Positions 34,407 through 45,293 of a stretch of 64,000 nt of DNA are shown piece after piece (position 1 is the first letter of the stretch; every line of letters starts with the position of its first letter). A model generated the notes under the pieces. That model saw only the letters and a program-made list of their open reading frames with translations, was not told where the DNA came from and made no database searches. Origin of the DNA: Penicillus capitatus. Its lineage: Eukaryota; Chlorophyta. The stretch is taken from NCBI GenBank assembly GCA_965649825.1, contig OZ287705.1, forward strand, positions 62,001 to 126,000, in the 5' to 3' direction. Position numbers and translations under genes: made by a program.

Positions 34407-35489
34407 ATGTTCATTCGAATATGGAATCGACGTGACTGCCGAGTCGCTCCACATAAGGTAACAAACAATCTCTGCCAACTGGCAACCTTTTCGTCCGATG
34501 GATGTGACTGGTCTCTCATAAACTTGACAGTTCGGCAGAAGAACAAAGAGATCCTCGTTGTCGAACTGCCATCAGACAAGATGTGCTGTCAGGTCATGGA
34601 TACTGGAACCAAGGGTAAAGGAGATGACGTGGACATCTCATGCAAAGATGCAGCGAAGAGCTGGGTGGTGCTCATGACAGTCGAATACGACGAGTTAACA
34701 CGATCCATTGTGTCACATGACGAATGCCATCACAGGAAGACGCTCTGGCATAACATGCGTCTGGCCCCACTCCTGCCAGACGACACTGGTATTCAGCATC
34801 CTGAGAGAGGTTCTAGCAATGCTTCGTCGTGTCCAAGAGATATCCGACAGAAGCCTTTCGATGGTTAGCAGCGTGTGTGGCTGTATGGAATCGCGGTCGT
34901 GGCGATGCGTGGTAACCGTCGTACAAATAAAACCTCCCGCCGACCATTGAGTCGTGTCTTTTCAGTTCGTCTGCTTCGTTCCTCTCCAACCGAGCTCCAG
35001 ACCACTGCGACTTGTGTGCGCACCACCTTCCTGTTGTTCGTGCGTTGGTCTGGCTTCGAAACACGCGTCCCTCAAACCGATCACGGAAGGAGGAGCAGAA
35101 CGCAGTCGGAGGTTTGTCGACGGAGGTCGTCTGTTGTTTTCCGCAGTGCTCCGACCCGCCCGGAGAGAACGACGACGGGCAGTGGAACCACGAGCGTGGA
35201 GGACGACGTGTACTGCGAAGTTTGCGTCCGAAGAAAAGCAAACTCCTAACCGACGCGTCAGAAACCGACGGGTCGTGCGTCGACTCTCCATGCAAGTAGG
35301 CTCTCCTGCGACCGCGCATCGTCTAAGCACGTTTGTTTCTTCAAGGAGGCTCTGAGGCCAATAGATTCCCGAGAGATTGCGATACCGCCCAACGAACAAG
35401 GCGAAAAGGGTATCACCGCGCACAACATCCTCAGGCGAAAAGGGCACCATTACAGTTTCCCTGCCAGCGGCGCCCTCGGGAAATCCACG
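34407..35489 (+). CDS. Possible 5' part of the membrane-protein gene, left arm
   Basis: An ATG frame from 34,407 to 34,868 includes VRQKNKEILVVELPSDKMCC and TKGKGDDVDISCKDAAKSWV. The right-arm copy keeps this with an in-frame three-base deletion, which supports coding. Exon-intron limits beyond 34,868 are unclear. A later exon reads KKSKLLTDASETDGSCVDSP, with a GTAGGC donor at 35,297, and the right copy lacks four codons there. A further exon may end at 35,489 (GTGAGC donor). Whether these join the Cys-rich exons from 36,409 onward is inferred from orientation and from the shared secreted, Cys-containing character. Confidence 0.4.
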
Positions 35490-36390
35490 TGAGCCGAGTT
35501 AGCCATCACACCCAGGGGTCAACGCATGGTTGTGTGTTTCAGATGCAGCTGTCACCTGGCGGTGGCACCTGGCTGAGGCAGCTCTGCGGTGGGATAGGCG
35601 GAGTATGCGTGGACGTGGCGTCGTTCTGAAGCGCTGGGCCCGATCCAAGCCCCTCGCGTTCGGATCTGTCGCCGGTACCTTGAAGGATGCTGGCTTTGGA
35701 GGCCCCCACTCAGGACCCGCATTTCCCTTTTTTCTGTAAGGGTCTCTTGTTAGGGTCTTTTCTTTCGTCCTGAGTGGGTTTTTCATTTCGCCGTGTTAGA
35801 CATTAGTTTTTTATTACTTTGTTAGATCCTGCTCTTTCTGTTCTCCTTTCCGTGTTTAGAGTAAGTAGCCTCTTTCTTGACTGTACATTAATTTTTTTAC
35901 TTTTTCTATGTGTGCTCTGGCGACCTTTCTGTCGCGCTTAATTTTTTCGTGTTTATTGTTTCCCAATTTTATTTTTTCTCATTCCCTGTGCTTGCCTGTT
36001 TGTTACTGTGCTGTCTGGGCTTGAGACCGGCCACCTGCCTTCTTGACTGTGTGTTTCTCTGTTCGTGTTTGACTGCATGTGTGTTTTGCTCTTTTCTGTC
36101 CCTTCCTTGCGTGTTTTTTTATTAGCGTGCGCGCCGCCTTCGCCTCCTTAGCTGGCTCTGCAGGGGGAAAGCACAGTGAAGGTGTGGGGTAAGGCTTTGC
36201 ACGGGTCGGTGTCCCTGTCGTGGATGGTGACAGAAGCGGGCCCTGCAAGCTTTCGCTACCCCCCAGGTCAGATCCCTACCTCTGTCGTAAAGCATGACTC
36301 AATATGTGTGTGTCTGCCACTAGGCTGTGGGTCGGGTCGCCGTCCGCCTCCAATGGACAGCTGGCGATATACTTCACCCGAGGGCGCCGC
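35467..36390. repeat. 0.9 kb segment bounded by inverted repeats
   Basis: GCGGCGCCCTCGGG at 35,467-35,480 is exactly complementary to 36,377-36,390. Outside them the match continues imperfectly (AGTTTCC..CTGCC). The interior contains a 12 bp hairpin and a strongly T-rich tract (about 35,780-36,130). The same segment occurs in the right arm (56,076-57,020). No target duplication or transposase is seen; a non-autonomous transposon or an intron insert is possible. Confidence 0.45.
35705..35778 (+). other. Long-loop hairpin followed by a T run
   Basis: CCCACTCAGGAC (35,705-35,716) pairs perfectly with GTCCTGAGTGGG (35,767-35,778) across a 50-base loop, followed by TTTTT. It is retained in the right arm. 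It could be an RNA structure or part of a mobile element. Confidence 0.5.
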
Positions 36391-36408
36391 ACGGGCAGTG
36401 GAAACTAG

Positions 36409-38422
36409 GTGTTCGATGCACGGAGACACAGTATCGAATGTCGCCAGAGGACAACGCGTGTCAGCTGTGTCCTCCTAATGCAAACTGTGCATCCGATAAC
36501 GTCATTCAGCCGAACCGAGAGTACTGGCATCCGTATCCGTGCTCCTTACACATGCAGGAATGCCTGAGCCAATCGGCGTGCGATTTTGATCGAGAGGCGC
36601 AGCTGGTCGCCATCACAAAAGATGTGCACGACTGTGATCTCAACGCGGCCATTGAAAGTGCCTATGCCGAAGAACAATGCAACGAGGTCTCGTTTTCCTT
36701 CTCATAACCCCTTTTCTCCTATCTCTCGTGAAGCAGGGATACAGAGGACCGCTTTGTGGTGAATGCAGAAGTGGATACGGTCATACGTCTTCTTGGGACT
36801 GCGACCGATGTGACAAGGACCCGAGCATTGCCTACCTAGTTCTCTCTGTTGTCGTCGTCTTGGCACCCAGCAGCTTCGCCATCAGGAGTAGTCTGGGACC
36901 AGCTCTATCAAGTGGACAAGACATCGCGCGACTCCTTCGCCAAGTGCCAGCACGCAAGCTGATCAGGACCGTTTCTGTTCCGGAAGAACTCCAGTTGGCA
37001 GAACTCGGTGGTCCGTCAAGCAGAGTCGTCTCATCAAGGCGCCAGGCGACCGAGATCGCAGGCAGTCATGGAAGCGACGAAGATAGCCAACTGTCAGCCG
37101 AACTGGCCAAATGGAAACTCGTCGAGATCTTTAAGGTACATACAGCATCAGACGCGGCTCCGTAAAGAATCTCTGTTTCCAGATCACGATCAATTCTTTG
37201 CAGACGATTTCGGTGGTGATATACATCAGCTCCAACTGGACATCCTCGGCAAAGTCGCTGATCTCGGCAACAGGTAGGCCGCCATCGTCCCGCTTTCGGA
37301 TAAGGGACAGACTGTTCGATGGATAGATGTCGTTGGAGGCACGATGTTGAACACGGCGTCCTTTTCCATCGAATGTCTCATTCCGGTGGAGGCCGCCTTC
37401 CCCCGATCCATCCTTCCCCCGATCGTCGCCATAGCCGCTCCAGTTGCCGCTCTCCTCCTGCACGGCGTTTTCTGGTTCAGCGTGGCGATGAGATCCGCAG
37501 AGAGCTGGGAGTATTTGAAGAAGAGGTGGTCATTGAGCTTCCTTGCAGTTTCCTACCTGAGCTGTGTCTGGATCACCAAAAACGCCGTGAATGTGCTTTC
37601 CTGCGTCCGAGTGCGCCAATCCATCCACACAGGCGCAGAAAGCACGAGCTATCGCTGGACACAGACGACCACCGTCAAGTGTTTCGCAGGATCCCATGCC
37701 ATCCTTGTCAGTGTCCTTGGCCTTCCCGTCCTCCTTTTCTTCACGATCGGATTCCCAGTGCTGTTGTCGTGGAAGCTGCGAGAAAGAGAAACCTCGATCC
37801 TTCTCACGAGAGCTGGTTCGTGGATGCCACAGCGTTTCCGTATCGGGCTTACGCCGACAGGTTTGTCTACTGGGAATCCCTTGTCCTCTTCCGAAAAGCG
37901 CCGTTGACGATCGTCGTGGCAGTTGGATACCACCTAGGATCGAACCTCCAAGCCATCCTTGCCGTCTGCATCCTGACCACGGCACTGTACCTGCACACGA
38001 TATGTCATCCCTTCCGAAACGAATTTGCCAGTCTGAATGTGTATGAAGAGGCCGTTCTCTTTTTCTCGGACATTACCTTTGTCATGGCTCTCTTATTCAA
38101 TGACGATCGGATCGGAAATGCTCTGAGGGTAGTGCTATCAGTTTTATTTTTTCTGTCGATCTGTGGACTGTTGGCTTTCTTGGGCTTTGTCTTTTCTCAG
38201 GCAACCTTTGCCTATATGCGTGTCGTACTGGAAATAGAAGAGGTTCCACAGATCGATACGCTTGGCAATTTGCGAGTGATGCGCGAGTTCATGATCTTGA
38301 AAGTGGCGCAGAATGTCCCTCGTACGAGAAGCTTCATTCGTAAATCCAAAGCCGATGAGGAGCAAACAAACATTGGCCTGAACACCAGACGAGATTCGGC
38401 GGGTTTCTCCTCAGGATTGTGA
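36409..38422 (+). CDS. Cysteine-rich multi-pass membrane protein, left copy
   Basis: Exons are readable from a CTAG acceptor at 36,406-36,408. A Cys-rich ectodomain contains NACQLCPPNANC and, after a 60 nt intron, GYRGPLCGECRSGYGHTSSW with WDCDRC, in the style of GCC2/GCC3 or EGF-like receptors of protists. A first membrane helix (IAYLVLSVVVVLAPSSFAI), a polar cytosolic segment and at least six more hydrophobic helices follow, including VYWESLVLFRK then LTIVVAVGYHL. The tail is soluble. By resemblance this belongs to the large protist surface proteins whose ends carry a channel-like helix bundle; function is unknown. At about 37,785-37,800 the frame must shift by two bases (LRERE to RNLDPSHESWF) with no GT-AG intron available, and this is so in both arms. 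The gene may therefore be decayed. The right copy has lost the stop seen here. Confidence 0.7.
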
Positions 38423-39276
38423 CCGTCGCAAACGATGGCCTCGAGCCTTGTATTCATGTCACAGACGGTTGTCGCGTGTTATGAGAGATCTCTTTGAAAG
38501 AATAACACTTCTCGGACTGTCGGTTCCCTGCCATGCGTAACTGCGGTTAACGAGACATTCAGAATAGCGTCCAGAAAGACGAAAAAGCCACCGACGATCC
38601 ATCTCCGGGGCGACGGACGTCCGACGCGACTCCTCGGGTCGCATCGGCCGTCGCGTCGCGGGCCGCGCCATTGTTCGACTTCCTGAATGTGTTCTTATGA
38701 ATCTTAATGAAATCATCAGGTAAGGCTCAAGGGCCGATGCGCTGCTCATGCACTTCGTCCTTGATCTAGTAGTGCTGGCAGGCGACACTGTTTGATACGA
38801 GACTCTCTACATACACAACGACAAACGGGCTTCTTCCAGTCACCTCTGCGAAACAGAAGTGCAATCTCTACTCAGGCAACAAATATCACACTAGGCAGAA
38901 TAAGACAGTGAATAGAAACGGGATTGCTGTGCTGTATCGATTGTCACCAATCGATCGACCGAACGAACGAACGAACGCCGTTCTGGGTTCATCGAGCACA
39001 TGTTTCAGAAAGAGTTGAATGCGCACATGGACGACCTCCGGTCTCGTCTGCGCCCGAACCAAAACGAAAACAAGACACACCCAAGTGCAGCAACAAGGAC
39101 GACGGAGACCAAAACTTGGGTACTGCATACAGAGAAGGATAACACCGATCAAAAATTGCCCTCTCCCCCGCGCTCTCCCAGGCAAGAATGCGCATTTCAG
39201 CTTGGTCTGTGTTTGCTAGACGTACAGTACAGGAAAGAAAACTGACTACACAACGAGGGGCGATGTCGCCCGTTTC
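38423..39276. other. Intergenic region between two convergent genes
   Basis: Short frames here are not conserved between arms: a four-base (GAAC)n length difference near 38,960 and other indels shift them. It contains a GAAC tetranucleotide run. Probably 3' flanks of both neighbours. Confidence 0.5.
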
Positions 39277-39750
39277 CTAGAGGCTGCTGGATTTCAAGAG
39301 GTCACAGAAATCGTACGGATCCAATCCGACAATCTTCCTCGTGGTCTTCTTCGGCAGGGCCGACATCATGGAGGATGTCGACTCCGTCGGCGTCGAACCG
39401 CCTAAGAGACGAGAGAGTCCGCCGTCGTCGCAGAAGGACGTCTCGTTACCGGAGGAGGATGCCGTCGGACGATGCATCATCGTCGCGGTGGGAGTCTTCG
39501 TCCAGAAGGCCCGTCCGAATTCTTCGACGGCTGCACGCGAACGACATTGTGCGCTGCGCGTTGCGTCTCTAATGCGCTCACCGTCTTCTTCTGCACGGAG
39601 GCTGAAGTCATTGAAGCTGGGGGACGCGGAGAGCTGTCTCGGACTGGAGTGCTTCGTCGAGAGCGGTTCCGGACAGCGAGGGTCGCGAGGTCCTCCGGCG
39701 CCTGCGTCGTGGGACAGGCTTCTGGCCAATCTGCGGACGAACGAGGTCAT
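39277..39750 (-). CDS. Small Ser/Thr-rich protein of unknown function, left copy
   Basis: An ATG frame of 157 residues. It starts MTSFVRRLARSLSHD, is rich in Ser, Thr, Pro and Arg, and ends in a hydrophobic-acidic motif GLDPYDFCDLLKSSSL. The right-arm copy is intact and differs by substitutions plus an in-frame 24 bp insertion, which argues for coding. An internal 51-base stretch has perfect intron borders (GTGAGC...GTGCAG) and no stop, so the protein could exist with or without 17 residues. It is head to head with the kinase 148 bp away. No family is recognised. Confidence 0.6.
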   Translation of the reverse strand: MTSFVRRLARSLSHDAGAGGPRDPRCPEPLSTKHSSPRQLSASPSFNDFSLRAEEDGERIRDATRSAQCRSRAAVEEFGRAFWTKTPTATMMHRPTASSSGNETSFCDDGGLSRLLGGSTPTESTSSMMSALPKKTTRKIVGLDPYDFCDLLKSSSL

Positions 39751-39897
39751 GGTGTGTGGGGAGACGTATGTGCGTTCGACTTCCAGTTCGTTTGAAATGG
39801 AGCAGAAGGATAGATGGAGTGCGTACGTGCGCGTGCGCTTTCGCCGAGATCTGTCACATCACGCAACACCATCGGCTCGTTCGGCGAACAGTACGAG
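39751..39897. promoter_or_regulatory. Short divergent promoter region
   Basis: Only 147 bp separate the start codons of the Ser-rich gene (minus) and the kinase (plus), so the region must serve both. The right arm has the same arrangement with a one-base deletion. No TATA is evident. Confidence 0.45.
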
Positions 39898-41309
39898 ATG
39901 GCCGAGCCGTTCGCTCCCGGACAGCTGCTCAACGAGGGACGCTACCGAATCGTCCGCGAAATCAACCGTAAGACGGACGGCGTCCACTGTGCCGAGACGC
40001 TGTCGAGGCGTGCAGGCGGAGCGACAGCTGTCGTCTACGAGGCGGAAGACAGCGCCAGAGGCAGCGGTCGCGTTGCCCTCAAGGTCACGTCGTACAGTAC
40101 AGCCGAGAAGGCGAGGTCGACGCATGCGTGCCCGTGCGAAGGTGATGAATCTCGCGGAGCATCAGCAGAGTCTCTCGTTCAAGATGGTCAAACGCGAAGT
40201 GTGGTCTCACTCTTATCGAAAACGACGGTTGACATTGACTGCTGTGACGACAGGTTGAGTACGCCAGCTCCGTACGTCACCCCAACATCGTTCGGCTGCT
40301 CGACGTCTTCGCCGATGGGGACCACCTCATCCTCTCCGTCAGTCGCCTGTCCTGGTCGCCAGAATCGCTGACGGCGTGTTCGTTTGATCGCAGTGGGAGC
40401 TGATCGAGGGGAAGGACCTGCTGGACCTGCTGGAAGACGTGGGGGGCCGCATGCCGGAGGACATGGCCGCCTTCTTCGTCCATCTCATCCTCAGGGGCGT
40501 CTCCTTCATGCACGAGAAGGCATACTGCCATCGCGATCTGAAGCCGGAGAACTGCATGGTGGAGAAGAAGACGCAGAATCTGAAGATCGTCGACTTCGGG
40601 CTGTCGAAGCACCTCGATCTGGCCAACACGCTCGGGCACGGTTTCGATCGGCCACGCATCTTCTGTGCCGAGCGCGTCTCGTTCTAGGGTCGGCACGCCG
40701 GATTACATGGCGCCCGAGATGCTGGGGGCAGCGGACGAGCCGGAACCGAAGGAGGGACCCAGATACGATGCGACCGCCGTCGACGTGTGGAGCATAGGCG
40801 TTACGCTCTACCTCCTGGTCGCGGGGGCCTATCCCTTCGAAGTGCGATCGCAGTCGGGCGGCGGGTTCAGCGTCATCTCCGCTGTGCTGCTCTAGGATCC
40901 AGAGCATCCAAGCAGTATGGGTCACACCGTGGCCAACATCAAGAGGAACTCGATAAGGCCCTTTCCGTCCGAGGTCTCGTCGGAGTGTCGATCCCTGATC
41001 CGCTCTCTCCTGTCCCCGTCTGCTAGGAACCGTCCCCGTCTCAGAGAGATCTCCGAGAATAAATGGCTGTGCAAGAACGCCAAATCCTACGCGATCAAGA
41101 TACGAAGACCAGAGCTCTTTGTGCCGTCGTTGCGTCAGAGAGTCCGATTCCGTGATCGTTCGCCCAGCATCTCGTCGAAGGGACAAGAATCGCCTGGACT
41201 GGTGATGGATGACGTCGAAGAGATCCCTCGTCCGTCGGGGTGCTTCGGAGGACATCGCATCCTCCGACGTCTCTCTTCTCTTCTCGGTCGATTGGCGGCG
41301 AAGAAATAA
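39898..41309 (+). CDS. CAMK-like serine/threonine protein kinase, left copy
   Basis: Eight exons are read, with borders at 39,967, 40,016-40,083, 40,142-40,198, 40,254-40,337, 40,394-40,640, 40,688-40,841 and 40,896-41,309. All catalytic landmarks are present: VALK lysine, [87 protein letters not shown] and a C-lobe ending near ISENKWL. A basic Ser-rich tail follows. By family knowledge it resembles calcium/calmodulin-kinase-group enzymes; no EF hands or calmodulin site are seen. The intron at 40,641-40,687 leaves the frame one base short in both arms, so either an unusual splice site is used or the kinase is broken. The glycine loop ([14 protein letters not shown]) is formed across the first intron. 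Confidence 0.8.
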
Positions 41310-42031
41310 CAGCGAGTCTGCCAATCCCTTCGATCGCGACGCTTAGAATTTCATTACTGAACAGTTAGCTGTGCTGTAAAGCGATGTTTTTTCATTGCCT
41401 TGCCAACAGTCTCCCTCAGAATCGCAAGGAAACCACATCACCTAGAAATCGACGGCCACAGGTGCGGATTCACCTAATTCTGTCTTGTGCATGATCCGGT
41501 CACGTCATGAGCGTCGTGCAGGAGTTCTTGCAGATCGAATTCTTTTATACTCGATTCTCCTTTCTGAAATATGAATCCACGATCCTTTGACATAGAATTT
41601 GATTCTGAGCTTCGACTGTGAAAATGGCGTCGCTCCACTCTCATATGTAAAATAACTGTCACCGATCATCCATCATAGAACAAGGCGCTTCGATGGTCGT
41701 GATGCTGATGGATACACCAGGGTCATCTCTAGACCAATGAATCGCAGACAATGACGTCCTGATGTTTGTTAATCAATATCGGTGCCACTGTAGCTAGAAT
41801 GTGCTTCTGCGGAAAGGACACGATCATCGTTGTTCGTAGCAATTGATCATATGCGACGAACTCTCTGACTTGCAGCGTAGTCATGGAAGGGATAGTTGGC
41901 AGAACAGACCGCGTCTACACTTTCTTAGCCGTCTTCATCGATATGGCCTTTTCCTTGTCGAACACCACAGAATGCTATCACGCTCTTGATGTGGACAGTC
42001 GTTTCTGTCAAACTTGCTGAGGCATTGATCT

Positions 42032-42511
42032 TCACGTTTTCTGCAAACATCTTCTCCTCGTACTCATACTGTGTACGGATACACGACTGGCTACTCTGAA
42101 GTAGTTGAAGTAGTTACAGGAGTCAGGATATTCGACCAGACGACATAGGCCCGTCAAGAGCGGTCCAGACCACGGCTGCCCTGTTGTCGGCTCGTTTAAA
42201 ATGTCATACTTCGGATGCATCTCCCTAAAATTCAGGAAGTCCGTAGGAGACGCTGCGAATCTGCCCACGATATTACAACGTGTCCAATATGCTGATGTGC
42301 TGCATTCTGGGAATTCCTTGACTAGGATGCTGATTCGCGAGAGAACTGGCGGATGTTCTGTCAGGCCGATCGGTCTAAGGCTAATATTCTTAATTAGCCG
42401 AGAAACGGAAATTCGTGTCGGCTGCAAAGTTTGTGCGATGTGATCTTCGTCCGATGGAAAGATGACGGTATAACGGCCGGCGTTTTGATCGTTGTTGCTG
42501 GTAGTGCCCAT
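42032..42511 (-). CDS. Unsupported 159-residue ORF in the spacer
   Basis: An ATG-initiated frame of balanced composition with no low complexity, no signal peptide and no recognised motif. There is no second copy in the window to test conservation. It could be a lineage-specific gene or chance. Confidence 0.3.
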   Translation of the reverse strand: MGTTSNNDQNAGRYTVIFPSDEDHIAQTLQPTRISVSRLIKNISLRPIGLTEHPPVLSRISILVKEFPECSTSAYWTRCNIVGRFAASPTDFLNFREMHPKYDILNEPTTGQPWSGPLLTGLCRLVEYPDSCNYFNYFRVASRVSVHSMSTRRRCLQKT

Positions 42512-45008
42512 TTAGGTCGAATGCAGATCGTCGGTACGATCAGATCTGCTGAGACGACGTCACATCAGTCCATCATACCGTCGACTGCACCTCGGAATCA
42601 ACAAGCGTCGATCTGGCGCTGTGAACGCCGATCTGGTCGGACTTCTTGCCATCGTCGGCAAAAACTCCAATGATATCGTTCGATCGGGACGATGAGATGT
42701 GGACGCGATTCGGCAATAGTCGTTCGAAACCTATCGGTGCGCTTTCGATCGTATTGATCTGTCGTCGACTCTTGGGAAGAAATCCGTTCAGATCATGCTG
42801 CATAACATTAAGTTCATCATAGGCGCACGAACAAAACGACGACCTTTGTAATAAACCTGCGTCAAACAGAAAATAAAGGTAGGGAGGATGTGACAGTCAT
42901 CAAATGCATACTAACGATCAAAAGGCGACGCCGCCATTTCTTCTCTGTAACGGCACGTCACATCAAACAAGTCGTGTGTCTCGTAGCGTATCGGGAAGTT
43001 CTTGACCATATCGATCTGTTTCGCAAGGGACAGAGGACGCACAAGGTAAAGGAAGATGAAACAAGCCGACGTTGCAGGAAAACTCAATCAAGTGCAGCGA
43101 TCGCCGAAATGACGACCGTCGTCGAACGTCGCATCAACACCAAGCGAATGTACATACGCTCAGAATTCGTAGTCAGCCGCCAGCCGTCGCACAAGCAGAG
43201 AAACAGGAAACGCTGAGTGACAATTTTCTGCTGTCAAGGACGATAGGCACGCGGCCGGCGACGTATAGATACCTAGCTGCACTCAAGCAATTCTGTTTGT
43301 GCGCCGTCCATTTCTAATTGTAGAGCACCACCGCTACCTACCGCTAGTCGCGAATAAAACGCAGTATTTGTCGAGTGCCTGTTACAATACACTACGTCGT
43401 GCACCATCAAGTGGCGTTGTCTGTGTTGTTGTGTGTACGACGAAACCGTAGATAGGAAAAGACTTGTCATGACTAAAGCTCAGGTAAAAGAAGACACATC
43501 CAAGACAACTACTCAGTCATTCGCACGGCTTCAGCTGTCTTTCAGCTGGCCACGCATGTCTTTAACTATCCGTCGGCATCTAACAGCTGGCGTCGAAAGT
43601 GTTCAGAAGTTATTGGCATCGTGAATTATACAGGCTACCAAATAACTACACGTGCACTACTCTCAACACTTTGAACAGCAAGCGCCTGTTATAAGAGAAA
43701 CCGGCAAGTCAAATGCCACATACGAAAGAAATGAGATTCGATGAACTGTTTTTCATGGCTCTGACACCGTGTATTTTTCAATCGCGATTGTTTAGAGAGG
43801 CTGCTGCCAATACGTTTGGCGACGTCTACCGCAATCGGGACGAAATGCTTTACGCCCAGCGCTGCGCGTGCTTTGCGCGATGAAGGGTTCTATCCGTACG
43901 ATTATAGGCAAATTGTGGTCGTTCCGTCCGACCGGAGGAATGAAGTAAAACATAGCGCCATTTTGCAAGTGCTTCGAGTGAACGAGCACACGAAGAACCT
44001 AATCAAGACTGTCCCGTTCATTCCAAACCCGGACGGACAGCATGGTGATACGTCACGTCTGACGCGTCTTTAACTGTAGTGTCTGTTTTTGTTTGTTTCT
44101 TAACATGTATGTGAAAGCGATGGAGCACGGCTGTTCTGTAATTAGTGCTAGTGGACCGTTCGCATCTGGCGGCTGATCTCATAGGCAATGGAATAGGACT
44201 CTTTCTATCGTCTTCTTTGACATTCGACTATGTTATGCGTGAAATATTATCTCAAAGAGAACCGATACGAATCAAAGAACAAGTTCCGAGGGACTCGTTT
44301 TGACGAACGGCAATGTCTTACTCAAAACTTTGGCCTCGATAAATGCCTTTTGTTCTCTGTGGAGATTCCCCGCTAGTTTCCGGTTATGCGTTGTGTGAGC
44401 TAAACTCATACTCCAAATCGTTATAGATTCGAAAATCAAGTATCGCTGCCCGTCTTCGTAATCGAATCCGCACTGCCCCCTTATTTTTGGGTAACGGTGT
44501 TTGGCAAAAAGTCTGTATCCACGACGATCAACGAAATGAAAAAATGCGCTCACAAAGCCATGTTCGCGATGGTAAGTATGAAAGGGAAGACGCAGCAAGG
44601 CCTGTGCGTTTTAGACAGAGTTCGATAGACGGTTGTTTCGTCTCGCAGAACCGCCTCGCTCGGTCTGCACCCCTTCGGCGTTGTCATCCGAGTTGCGCTG
44701 CGACATGGAAAAACCTTCTAACCAACCAAGTGAATGGATAATGTGATGTACTCGGGATCGCGTTGGCGCTTCAGTCTTGACTCCTTTTGTTCTGTCGGAC
44801 AAACATCTCTACCGCTTTACTCCAAGAATGCTCTCCGAACAGCGACCAGATCATGACGCATGTGTGAGTTAGTTTCAGTGATGTTGTCGCACATTCAGCA
44901 TCAGCAAAGACTGCACGAGCCTCTTTCGGCGCTCAAAAACCAAGGATCCAGTGACAGACGATTCTTTCAGGTGAGAAAACGATTCCACTGTCCATTGGAG
45001 CATTTTGT

Positions 45009-45142
45009 CGCCGATCGTCGATCGATCATCACCCACCGTCGCCGATCGGCGATCGATCATCACCCACCGTCGCCGATCGTCGATCGATCATCACCCACCG
45101 TCGCCGATCGTCGATCGATCATCACCCACCGTCGCCGATCGT
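45009..45142. repeat. 31 bp minisatellite, about 4.3 copies
   Basis: The unit is 31 bp; it begins CGCCGATCGTCGATCGATCA and ends TCACCCACCGT. One copy has a single change (GGCGATCG). The unit contains the self-complementary CGATCG twice. The period is not a multiple of three, so the repeat is not coding. Confidence 0.9.
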
Positions 45143-45152
45143 ACTAACTATT

Positions 45153-45293
45153 TGGACGAACGACATCGACTCTGATGTGCCAGGCGACCGTTTTTTGCCG
45201 ACTCCATATCGACCCGCTTCCGAAGCTCGAGATGTCTTTGCTGAGCTCGTGGCACTGTTCCAAGAACGGATTGTCATTATCGATGGAGCGATG
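45153..45293 (+). pseudogene. Possible methionine synthase N-terminal fragment
   Basis: A short frame reads [17 protein letters not shown], close to the N-terminal start of cobalamin-dependent methionine synthases, where an LxxRIxxxDGAMGT text precedes the homocysteine domain. The match ends at a GTGCAG, and I find no continuation downstream. If real it is a fragment; with under 20 informative residues, chance similarity cannot be excluded. Confidence 0.25.

Larger units (their letters stand above)
30885..41454. repeat. Left arm of a large inverted duplication
   Basis: The reverse complement of this segment recurs at 50,996-63,245, apart from a 1.7 kb LTR insertion there. Gene order is mirrored exactly. 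Most of the arm differs by roughly one to two percent on sampled lines. A patch at about 34,880-35,450 differs much more, roughly one base in ten. The outer edge lies inside the PPR coding region; the inner edge is just past the shared text CCTAGAAATCGAC. Confidence 0.95.

Noticed and set aside
38886-39185. 99-codon minus hydrophobic frame downstream of the Ser-rich gene
   Set aside because: Its C-terminal half is shifted in the right arm by a GAAC repeat length change, so the frame is not conserved.
39341-40258. 305-codon plus frame overlapping the Ser-rich gene and the first kinase exons
   Set aside because: Disrupted by a one-base deletion in the right arm, reads through two kinase introns, and lies antisense to a frame that tolerates an in-frame indel.
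45009-45142. CRISPR-like array
   Set aside because: Units abut directly with no spacers; it is a minisatellite in a eukaryotic genome.
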